Assembly (NCBI GenBank): GCA_020444775.1
Contig: JAGRHX010000291.1
Location: 1-6,260 of the forward strand
Source: Gammaproteobacteria bacterium
Lineage (GTDB): Bacteria > Pseudomonadota > Gammaproteobacteria > HK1
DNA: 6,260 nt
Reading direction: 5' to 3'
Made by a program: the position numbers and the translations under genes. How positions within the stretch are numbered: position 1 is the stretch's first letter; every line of letters begins with the position of its first letter. The notes beneath the pieces were generated by a model, which was not told where the DNA came from, made no database searches, and saw only the letters and a program-made list of their open reading frames with translations. Below, in pieces: positions 1 through 5,922 of the stretch.

Positions 1-898
1 CGGCGCCGTCGGCGGCGGCCGCGGTCAGCGTGCCGTTGAAGCCGGCGCGTAGCGCACCGATCGCGTGGACCTTGTCATGGCTGCTACGCAGCTGCTCGTC
101 GACCCGCACGTGGCCGTGCGCGTCGAGCTCGAGCTGGTCGGCGAGCAACGCTGAGTTCGGCTTCAGACCGATGAACGCGAACACGCCGTCGCAGTCCAGC
201 GTTGTTTGTTCCTGCGAGTCGTTGTGACGCAGGCGTACGCCGCTGACGCCGCCGCGCTCGCCGGACTCGCCGAGGATCTCGACAATCTCGCTGTTCCAGC
301 GAAAGCTCAGGTTCTCGCGCTCGGCGGCCTGGGCGACGTAGCGCGGGCTCGCTCGCAGCCGGCGGCCGCGATGCACCAGCACCACCGCCTCGGCGTGCTC
401 GCTCAGATGCAGGGCCTCCTGCAGCGCCGCGTTGCCGCCACCGACCACGACCGCACGCCGTCCGCGGTACAGCCCCGCGTCACAGAAGGCGCACTGGGAT
501 ACGCCACGACCCCAGAAGGTCTCGAAGCCCGCCACCGCGAGTGGCCTGAGGCTCGCGCCCATCGCCAGCACCAGCCGTGCCGCCTTGCGCTCACCGGCCT
601 CGGTGCGCACCCGCAAATCGCGGCCGCCGAGCTCCAGCCCGGTGACGTTCTCGTTGTAGATACGCCCGCCGCGGTCGCGGATCGCCTGCTCCAGCACCGC
701 GCCGAGCTCGGCGCCGCCGTGCGCGGTGGTGCTGGGGAAGCCGTCAAGGCGGCCGACGTTGGCGACCAGCCCACCGCTCAGGCCACGTTCGATGAGCCCC
801 ACGTTCAGGCCGTTCTCGGCGGCATGCCAGGCGCTGGTCAGGCCGGCGATGCCGCCGCCGATGACCAGCACGTCGTGTCCCGCACCGGGTCGTCTCAC
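1..898 (-). CDS. Thioredoxin-reductase-like FAD/NAD(P)H oxidoreductase (3' end outside window)
   Basis: Probable pyridine nucleotide-disulfide oxidoreductase of the thioredoxin reductase type, which passes electrons from NAD(P)H through FAD to a CxxC pair and on to a protein or small thiol. The 299 residues visible show an N-terminal FAD Rossmann motif GGGIAG (14-19), the redox motif CAFCD (136-140) and an NAD(P)H motif GGGNAA (153-158). The order and spacing match low-molecular-weight thioredoxin reductases of about 310-320 residues, so only a short C-terminus should be missing. The GTG start at 896-898 is chosen because purine-rich GAGG/ACGAGG lies just upstream, the FAD motif follows at the usual distance, and I see no in-frame ATG upstream. 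Oddities: the C-terminal FAD-contact motif, normally Gly-Asp, reads IGALRAG, with Ala for Asp; and the HRR of the NADPH site reads HRG. It is last in the leftward operon, 64 bases after the UGSC paralog, and may reduce the selenoprotein (inference). The family is secure; the true substrate is not. Confidence 0.88.
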   Translation of the reverse strand, partial: MRRPGAGHDVLVIGGGIAGLTSAWHAAENGLNVGLIERGLSGGLVANVGRLDGFPSTTAHGGAELGAVLEQAIRDRGGRIYNENVTGLELGGRDLRVRTEAGERKAARLVLAMGASLRPLAVAGFETFWGRGVSQCAFCDAGLYRGRRAVVVGGGNAALQEALHLSEHAEAVVLVHRGRRLRASPRYVAQAAERENLSFRWNSEIVEILGESGERGGVSGVRLRHNDSQEQTTLDCDGVFAFIGLKPNSALLADQLELDAHGHVRVDEQLRSSHDKVHAIGALRAGFNGTLTAAAADGA

Positions 899-924
899 GT
901 CCTCGTACCTCGTTATCTTCAGGT

Positions 925-945
925 ATCGGCGATCGGGTTGCCGAT
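925..945 (-). repeat. Inverted repeat in the paralog / TrxR-like intergenic gap
   Basis: ATCGGC (925-930) and GCCGAT (940-945) are inverted over a 9-base spacer, in the 64-base gap before the thioredoxin-reductase-like gene. An alternative nested pairing (ATCGG-CAAC-CCGAT on the transcript) also exists. There is no U-tract, so a terminator is unlikely. It may be a processing or stability hairpin, or chance. Confidence 0.3.
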
Positions 946-962
946 GGGATGCTGACCCGACC

Positions 963-2162
963 TCAGCGGTTGCGGGCCACGGCGATACGTTCGCTGATAC
1001 AGCAATCCGGAAATCCCCAGGTGGGGAAATAGGCCTGCTGGGCAATGGGTACGTCGCCGCCGGCGACGAAAACCACGATGTCCTCGGGTGTCGCGACGAT
1101 CGGCACAAGCGCCTCACCGTCCCCGGCCGACTCGAGCGCCTCGCTCACCCAGCTCGGCCAGCGGGTCACCTCGACCGCCTTGCGTCGTATCCACAGGTCC
1201 TCGAGCTCGGCTGCCGGAATACGCCCGTGCTCGTGCAGCCAGCGCTTGACCGCGGCCTTGTCCATGCCCTCCGCGCGCAGGCTGCGGGCGGTGTAGGGGG
1301 CGATGCAGACCGCGACCTTGCCGCCGTGCGCTATCGAGAACGCCGAAGCCGCCGAGCCCATCACGCTGGCGAGCTCGGCGAGACCGCCGGTGACGTTGAT
1401 GACGCATTCGGCGCGCATCACGGTGAGCACGTTGTCGTCCAGCGTGTAGCCGTGTTCGAGCCGCAGCGGCGGCCAGGGGCTATCACGCTCGTTCTCGGCC
1501 AGGCACAGGCTGTAGCGGCCGGGTTGACCGAGCCCCGCGAACGAGACCGCGGCCGGCCAGCCGCCACCGATATTGTGCATCACCAGTCGCAGCGCCCGAC
1601 CGATCGCGGCGTTGCCACGCCAGCCCGGGCCGAGCGCGCCAAAGCTCGCGTTGACCTCGAGCGTCTCGCAGTCCGGCCCACTCAGGATCAGCAGCGGCGT
1701 GACGTTCTCATCGGTGGTCTGCACCCCGCGCAGGTTGAAGGCCGGGCTGGCGATGGCCCGCACCGCGGCGATCACCACCGGAAGATGTTTCGGCTCGCAA
1801 CCAGCCATCACCGCGTTGGCCGCGACCTTCTCGACGCTTGCAATGCCCTTGAGCGGGTCGAGCTCGCCGAGTGTGGCGTCACGTGGCAGCGAAAGCGTCT
1901 GCAGCGCGGCGTTGACCCGTTCCAGGGTGGGCGCGACGATCGGCAGGCCGTCGGTCCAGCCCCGCCGGTAGTAGAGCTCATTGATACGGGCCTCCAGATC
2001 GGGTCCCCGTATCACCTCGACCCGCTGACGCGGAAACTCGCCGAGGCTGGTGAGGCGGTGGTCCAGGCCCTTCTCACGCGCCCGCAGGACCAGCGTGTCG
2101 TCGATGAAATCGCCGGCCGCGCGTTGTCCGCTGGGCAGCAGCAGCCACGCCGATTCAGTCAC
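963..2162 (-). CDS. Stand-alone paralog of the UGSC selenoprotein C-terminal domain
   Basis: A 399-residue protein without a UGSC motif. From about residue 57 it is clearly homologous to residues from about 213 of the upstream selenoprotein. Shared blocks in the same order include GWTDGLPIVAPT (68-79; GWSDGLPFVPPT upstream), NAVMAGCEPKHLP (116-128; NGVMAGCRPEHMP upstream), a GPxxExLxxNxxxGA block, an N-[IV]-[AG]-G segment, LAENE, and a C-terminal S-[EK]-RIA. Cys122 in the VMAGC block is conserved in both copies. The first 50 or so residues have no counterpart I can align. The C-terminus carries an adjacent Cys pair (DCC) missing from the paralog. The GTG start at 2160-2162 lies 6 bases after the selenoprotein stop, with GAGG about 10 bases upstream, so translational coupling is likely. 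No signal peptide or membrane segment is evident. Biochemical role unknown. It may form a heteromeric complex with the selenoprotein (inference from tandem homology). Confidence 0.87.
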   Translation of the reverse strand: MTESAWLLLPSGQRAAGDFIDDTLVLRAREKGLDHRLTSLGEFPRQRVEVIRGPDLEARINELYYRRGWTDGLPIVAPTLERVNAALQTLSLPRDATLGELDPLKGIASVEKVAANAVMAGCEPKHLPVVIAAVRAIASPAFNLRGVQTTDENVTPLLILSGPDCETLEVNASFGALGPGWRGNAAIGRALRLVMHNIGGGWPAAVSFAGLGQPGRYSLCLAENERDSPWPPLRLEHGYTLDDNVLTVMRAECVINVTGGLAELASVMGSAASAFSIAHGGKVAVCIAPYTARSLRAEGMDKAAVKRWLHEHGRIPAAELEDLWIRRKAVEVTRWPSWVSEALESAGDGEALVPIVATPEDIVVFVAGGDVPIAQQAYFPTWGFPDCCISERIAVARNR

Positions 2163-2168
2163 CCGTGC

Positions 2169-3914
2169 TCAACCTCGCGGCCGCCTGTCCCAATCGGCCG
2201 GCAGCGCGATACGCTTGCTGACCGGGTAGCCGAGCAGACCGTTGTGCGCGAACACATAGGCGTTGGTGCGCAGCGGATCGCCGCTGACCGCGATCATGAA
2301 GTCGTCCGGGTCGACGACCAGCGGTACCAGCCGATCGGGGTCCTCGCTCTCGGCGAACAGCTCGGGGGCGCGGCCCAGGTTCACCAGATCCACCAGGCTG
2401 CGGCGGCCGGGAACTATGTTGGTGTACTCGCCCAGATAACGTTCGAACTGTCGCGCGCTCATCCGCGCATGCTCGAAGAGATAACGGCGCACGTCGTCCT
2501 TGGAGAAGCCGGAGCGCGCGATGGTTTCGGCCAGTACCGGACTCAGCACCAGCAGTGGGCGCAGCGTGCCGGGCGCCAGGCCGACGGTGAAGCAGACCTG
2601 CCAGCCATGCTGCTTGACGATCCCGTCACACAGATAGGGCAGTATGGTCTCGGCACTGTTGCCATAGGCGGAGGCGAGCACGTCTCCGCCGGTGTAACGG
2701 GCGATGGTCACCGCGTTGTCGCCCGGCGCAAGCCCCATGTCGGCGGCCAGCGGTGCCCAGCCGATGCGGGACAGGGCCGCCTCGTTCTCGGCCAGCACCA
2801 CCCGGAAGGTGTTGCCGTAGGTGCCCTTGTCGTTCTGGTGCAGCAGGAAGCCGGCGACGTTGCGCAGGTACAGACGCCAGAAGCGACCGATGCTGGTGTT
2901 GGGCAGGAAGCCGTCGCGCATCGCGCCCTGCTCGTAGTTGAAGCCGAGCTGCTCGATGATCGGCCCGTTGAGGATGATCAAGGTCTCGGCGCCGGGCGTG
3001 TTGCCACTGTGCTCTACACCGTAGTCCGGATCCGCCATCGCCTCGGCCAGCGCCATCAGGATCGGCATGTGCTCGGGCCGGCAGCCGGCCATCACGCCGT
3101 TGACCGCGACGTTCCAGGGGGTTGCGCGTCGGTTGTCCGGTGGGATCACCCCGAGCGATTCATCGGGCGCGCGGTCGGTAAAGGCGAGAAAGGCCTCGAT
3201 GCGAGACCGGGTGGGAGGCACGAACGGCAGGCCGTCGCTCCAGCCGTTCTCGTAGAACAGCCGGTTGACCTCCTCGAAGCCGCCTTCGAAGACGATCTCC
3301 CCAGGCGCCGGGTCGTTGGCGATGTGCATCGTCGGCGGGGTCACGGTCAGGTTCTGGATGACCATGTCCAGGGTGACGTCGACGATGTTGCGTGCAAGCT
3401 CCTCATCGCTCTGGCCGTCGACGTGACCCGGCACCCGGGCGACCGGCAGATTGGGCATGCCCAGACCGACCGAGGTGGTGGCGGCCTGACCGACGAATCC
3501 CTCGCAGACCAGCGACGAGGTCGGCACGCCAGCGGCTTCGGCAACGCTGCTGGCCCGCAACACGGCGGGCGTGCAGCTGCCTCAGCAGCCCATGCCTGAG
3601 ATCACCGCGTCCACGCCCAGCTCGCGCAGACGCTGCGGCAGTGACTCGAGGATCTCGCGCTCCTCGTCACCGTGGGTGGAGCCGAACTCGGAGTAACGTA
3701 TGAACCTGACGTCTGGATAGCGCTCGCTCAGCGCCTGCTCCAGCAGCGGAAAGATCTCGTCGCCCCGAAACAGATAGTCCCAGAGCTGGCAGACGGTCTT
3801 GCCGGCCAGGGTATCCAGGCGCGGCGCAAGCTCGGTCACCGCCACGGTGCGCTCGCTGCGTGGCCAGACCACGCGATAGTGTCCGTCGTTCTCTGCTGTG
3901 TGCTGTTCGCTCAT
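2169..3914 (-). CDS. UGSC-family selenoprotein, Sec111 encoded by in-frame TGA, fused to a DGLP/VMAGC domain
   Basis: Read as one 581-residue protein. Residues 1-117 and 118-581 lie in the same frame and are separated only by TGA at 3582-3584. Reading it as selenocysteine gives the motif GMGC-U-GSC-TPA, with Cys110, Sec111 and Cys114, the signature for which the UGSC (seleno)protein family is named. A SECIS-like hairpin follows immediately. Domain 1 (about 13-190) is an alpha/beta-looking domain with an acidic helix before VDAVISGMGC, then Sec, then AAGVPT and LVCEGF. A linker of about 20 residues leads to domain 2 (about 213-581), homologous to the next gene, with GWSDGLP (224-230) and NGVMAGCRPEHMP (272-284, Cys278). 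The ATG at 3912-3914 is preferred because GGGAG sits 7 bases upstream; an in-frame ATG at 3954-3956 has a weaker site and would add 14 residues. Presumably cytoplasmic, as no signal peptide or membrane helix is seen. A redox role at Sec is likely; the reaction is unknown. A standard gene caller would split this gene or lose its 5' third. Confidence 0.9.
3546..3577 (-). promoter_or_regulatory. Bacterial SECIS-like hairpin downstream of the Sec TGA
   Basis: In the mRNA (minus strand), GCUGC (3577-3573) pairs with GCAGC (3550-3546). A 2x2 internal loop (AC/CA) follows. Then GCCCGC (3570-3565) pairs perfectly with GCGGGC (3558-3553) around the 6-nt loop CGUGUU (3564-3559). The loop begins 17 nt after the UGA and has G as its second base. 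These values fit the known bacterial SECIS rules: loop 16-37 nt from the UGA, upper stem of 4 or more bp, loop of 3-14 nt, and G in the first two loop positions. It is the expected SelB-binding element and lies within the coding sequence, as bacterial SECIS elements do. Folding was done by eye. Confidence 0.82.
3582..3584 (-). other. Recoded TGA codon for selenocysteine (Sec111)
   Basis: The minus-strand codons here read ATG GGC TGC TGA GGC AGC TGC, i.e. M-G-C-U-G-S-C. The frame is open for 110 codons before and 470 codons after this TGA. The downstream half has no credible start of its own: its first possible start, GTG at 3561-3563, has no ribosome binding site and lies inside the SECIS-like hairpin and the conserved domain. 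Sec incorporation needs SelB and the selC tRNA encoded elsewhere in the genome, which cannot be checked here. Confidence 0.88.
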
Positions 3915-3964
3915 CTGATGACTCCCAGGCAGGCCGCCGGTCGTGCCGGAAGCCATACGATCCG

Positions 3965-4813
3965 TCAGTTCAGGCCCTCGACCAGGCGGGCCCAGCCATC
4001 GAGGATCGGCAGGACCGTGGCGGCGGGCTCCGGGGCGAGATTGAAGATGATGCGGTCTATACCCGCATCGACGTAGCGTTCGAGCTCGGCGCGTTCCTCT
4101 TTGGGACCGAATACGCTGATCGGGGTTGAGCCGGGCGCACGCCCGGCCGCGGCTTCCATGGCATGGAAGGCGTCCAGCTTGTCCAGCAGGTCGTAGCTCG
4201 GGCGGTGCGCGTGGGGCATCCAGCCATCGGCGAAGGCCAGCGCGCGCCGCGCGCCATGCGGGAACTCGCCACCCAGCAATATCGGCGGTGCCGGCTGCTG
4301 GACCGGCTTGGGCCAGGTCATCATCGGCCCGAAGGCTACGTGCTGGCCGTGATACTCGGGTTTGCTCTGCGACCAGATCACACGCATCGCTTCGAGGCGC
4401 TCGCGCAGCACCTCGTGGCGTGCTTCGAAGGCGGTGCCGTGGTTGGCGAGCTCGTCGGCGTTCCAGCCCGAGCCGACCCCGAACAGGAAGCGGCCCGCGC
4501 TGAGCGTGTCCAGCGTCGCGACCTCCTTGGCGGTCTGGATCGGGTCGCGCTGTGGGACCAGGCAGATGCCGGTGCCGATGCGCAGCGCGCGGGTCACCGC
4601 CGCGGCCTGCGCGAGCGCGATGAACGGATCCATCACATCATAGTACTTCTTCGGCAGCTCACCGCGCTGCGGCCAGGGGGAGAGCCGCGACAGCGGGATA
4701 TGCGAGTGCTCGGGGCACCATAGCGATTCGAAACCACGCGCTTCCAGGGCGGCGCCGAGCTCGGTCGGTGGAATCGAATAGTCGGTGAAGAAGATGGCAA
4801 CGCCGAATTTCAT
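3965..4813 (-). CDS. LLM-class (luciferase-like) F420- or FMN-dependent oxidoreductase
   Basis: A 282-residue TIM-barrel oxidoreductase of the bacterial luciferase-like superfamily, resembling the Rv3520c-type (TIGR03619) group. Visible family features are MKFGVAIFF (strand 1), LEARGFESLWCPEH (23-36), the block RIGTGICLVPQRDPIQTAKE (78-97), LDTLSAGRFLFGVGSGWN (101-118), and later PPILLGGE and ADGWMP. The length is normal. Members transfer hydride or oxygen using F420H2 or FMNH2. F420 is uncommon in proteobacteria, so the cofactor stays open despite the family name. The ATG at 4811-4813 has ACGAGGA about 10 bases upstream. It lies 40 bases after the SDR stop and 50 bases before the preferred selenoprotein start, consistent with one operon. 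It could catalyse an oxidation or oxygenation step on the operon's unknown substrate (inference). Confidence 0.9.
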   Translation of the reverse strand: MKFGVAIFFTDYSIPPTELGAALEARGFESLWCPEHSHIPLSRLSPWPQRGELPKKYYDVMDPFIALAQAAAVTRALRIGTGICLVPQRDPIQTAKEVATLDTLSAGRFLFGVGSGWNADELANHGTAFEARHEVLRERLEAMRVIWSQSKPEYHGQHVAFGPMMTWPKPVQQPAPPILLGGEFPHGARRALAFADGWMPHAHRPSYDLLDKLDAFHAMEAAAGRAPGSTPISVFGPKEERAELERYVDAGIDRIIFNLAPEPAATVLPILDGWARLVEGLN

Positions 4814-4836
4814 CCCAACGCGTCCTCGTGAGCTGT

Positions 4837-4850
4837 CGGCCCGCGGGCCG
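4837..4850. repeat. 14-bp perfect GC palindrome between the SDR and LLM genes
   Basis: CGGCCCGCGGGCCG is self-complementary over all 14 bases and starts 3 bases after the SDR stop. There is no T-tract, so it is not a typical intrinsic terminator. As RNA it could form a hairpin with a tight loop that modulates readthrough or 3' stability. It may also be chance in GC-rich DNA. Confidence 0.35.
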
Positions 4851-4853
4851 CGT

Positions 4854-5648
4854 TCAAAGGCTGAGCCCGCCGTCCAGCATCAGGGTCTGTCCGGTCATGT
4901 AGTCCGAGGCGCTGGAGGCCAGGTACAGCGCGAGCAGTCCGACCTCGCGAAGCGCACCGGGGCGGCCCAGCGGCACCGTGGCCCGGGCACGTTCGGTGCT
5001 GCGACGCACGCCTTCTTCACCGCCGGTGACGATGTCCGGAAACAGACCCGGTGCGATGCAGTTCACCTGCACCCCGTAGGCGGCCCATTCCAGCGCCTGC
5101 GCACGGGTGAACCCGGCCAACGCGGTCTTGGCGGTGGTGTAGAGCACGATCTCCCGGCCACCGGAGCGCGCGGTCCAGGAGGCGATGTTGATGACCTTGC
5201 CCGATCGGCGCGCCAGCATGTGCGGCCCCACGGCCCGGGTGCAGAGCAGCGCCTCGGTGAGGTTGATGTCCAAGATGAAGCGCAAATCGTCATCGCCGAT
5301 CGGCGTCGGCGTGGCGTCGTTCTCGGGCAGCGTCACCAGCGGCGTGCGGATCGAATCACCCAGTGCGTTCACCAGCACGTCGATACGACCGAAGGTATCG
5401 AGCACCTGGGTGACCGCCTGGCGGGCACCTTCGCTGCTGGTGACGTCGGCGACCACGGGGACCGCACGGCGACCGCTGTCGCTTGCGATCTCCGCGGCGA
5501 GCGGCTCCACGTGTGTGGGTGTCAGCGCATTGATGGCGACGTCGGCGCCCGACTCGGCGAGCACCCGGGCGATGCCCTTGCCGATGCCGCGTCCCGCGCC
5601 GGTGATGAAGACGACCTTGCCCGTGATGTCGAACTCGGCTGGCATCAT
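4854..5648 (-). CDS. Short-chain dehydrogenase/reductase (classical SDR)
   Basis: A 264-residue classical SDR, an NAD(P)-dependent oxidoreductase acting on alcohol or carbonyl groups in the cytoplasm. It has the cofactor glycine motif TGAGRGIG (16-23), ADVT (67-70) contacting adenine, Asn129, catalytic Ser157 in NIAS, and Tyr170-xxx-Lys174 (YTTAK). The C-terminus MTGQTLMLDGG is typical, so the catalytic tetrad is complete. The usual NNAG motif reads VNALG (93-97), a modest variant. The start is ATG at 5646-5648, because GGAG lies 7 bases upstream; an in-frame upstream ATG at 5667-5669 would add seven residues (MWSRSTD) overlapping this ribosome-binding site. It is the first gene of the leftward operon, next to the promoter candidate. 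Its substrate cannot be deduced; FabG-like and sugar or hydroxy-acid dehydrogenases share these motifs. Confidence 0.92.
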   Translation of the reverse strand: MMPAEFDITGKVVFITGAGRGIGKGIARVLAESGADVAINALTPTHVEPLAAEIASDSGRRAVPVVADVTSSEGARQAVTQVLDTFGRIDVLVNALGDSIRTPLVTLPENDATPTPIGDDDLRFILDINLTEALLCTRAVGPHMLARRSGKVINIASWTARSGGREIVLYTTAKTALAGFTRAQALEWAAYGVQVNCIAPGLFPDIVTGGEEGVRRSTERARATVPLGRPGALREVGLLALYLASSASDYMTGQTLMLDGGLSL

Positions 5649-5670
5649 GTCCGTGCTCCGTGACCACATG

Positions 5671-5689
5671 GCGCTCGATTATCGAACGC
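5671..5689. promoter_or_regulatory. Imperfect 19-bp inverted repeat, possible operator
   Basis: GCG-c-TCGAT-t-ATCGA-a-CGC is symmetric about 5680, with 8 of 9 arm positions paired. It covers the candidate -10 box of the leftward promoter and ends 23 bases before the SDR start, where a repressor would act. No regulator gene is visible in the window. Confidence 0.35.
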
Positions 5690-5707
5690 GCCGCCGCGCG
5701 GGTACAA
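5678..5707 (-). promoter_or_regulatory. Candidate sigma70-type promoter of the leftward operon
   Basis: On the minus strand, TTGTAC (5707-5702) is followed after 18 bases by GATAAT (5683-5678). The -10 matches consensus at five of six bases and the -35 at three of six. The predicted start of transcription near 5671 would leave a leader of about 23 bases holding the SDR ribosome binding site. It is the most AT-rich spot in an otherwise GC-rich gap. Identified by eye only. Confidence 0.4.
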
Positions 5708-5791
5708 GCTCGTGCCTGCAGGCTGCGCGGGCGGTCGATCCTGGTGAAGATGAAGGGACGTCGGGCGCACCGCGCCTTGACACGGATCGAT

Positions 5792-5847
5792 CGCGCATGG
5801 ACGTGATACGCGTGGCACGGGCATGATTGACGCGCATGGGACATCAT
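5792..5847. repeat. Direct repeat CGCGCATGG in the divergent intergenic region
   Basis: CGCGCATGG occurs at 5792-5800 and 5831-5839, 39 bases apart. The similarity continues downstream (ACGTGAT versus GACATCAT), and a TTGAC lies upstream of each (5777 and 5827). These could be repeated regulator sites or weak -35 elements for the rightward gene. I see no convincing -10 box at the right distance. Confidence 0.25.
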
Positions 5848-5860
5848 CGTGCTCGTGAGC

Positions 5861-5884
5861 GGCCCGCGCCACGCCGGGCGGGCC
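5861..5884 (+). repeat. GC-rich hairpin in the leader of the rightward gene
   Basis: GGCCCGC (5861-5867) pairs with GCGGGCC (5878-5884) around a 10-base loop, ending 38 bases before the ATG at 5923. No T-tract follows. It may affect the leader RNA or simply reflect base composition. Confidence 0.25.
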
Positions 5885-5922
5885 AGCACGCGCACGGACA
5901 GGGTTCTGCTTTGGGGGCAGCC

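Noticed and set aside
206..955. Plus-strand open frame of 249 codons opposite the TrxR-like gene
   Set aside because: It is the shadow of a clear flavoprotein with FAD, CxxC and NAD(P)H motifs on the minus strand, and its own product is compositionally biased.
2169..3563. A separate 464-residue protein starting at GTG 3563
   Set aside because: There is no ribosome binding site, and the start falls within the hairpin and just after the UGSC motif, in frame with the upstream coding sequence. It is better read as the C-terminal part of the selenoprotein.
3582..3584. TGA as a nonsense mutation or sequencing error creating a pseudogene
   Set aside because: The TGA stands exactly at the U of the UGSC motif and is followed by a SECIS-like hairpin. 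Both parts are otherwise intact, which fits recoding better than decay.
726..3599. Very long plus-strand open frame (957 codons) antisense to the UGSC genes
   Set aside because: Its product is Arg/Ala/Gly/His/Asp-rich without recognisable motifs, and it overlaps two clearly homologous minus-strand proteins. Long antisense frames are expected opposite GC-rich coding sequence.
4163..4723. Plus-strand open frames opposite the LLM oxidoreductase
   Set aside because: The minus-strand LLM protein has full-length family motifs; the antisense frames show none.
5797..5826. Nine-codon ORF (ATG to TGA) in the divergent gap as a leader peptide
   Set aside because: There is no ribosome binding site in front of it and no attenuator-like structure after it. 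Such short frames are common by chance.
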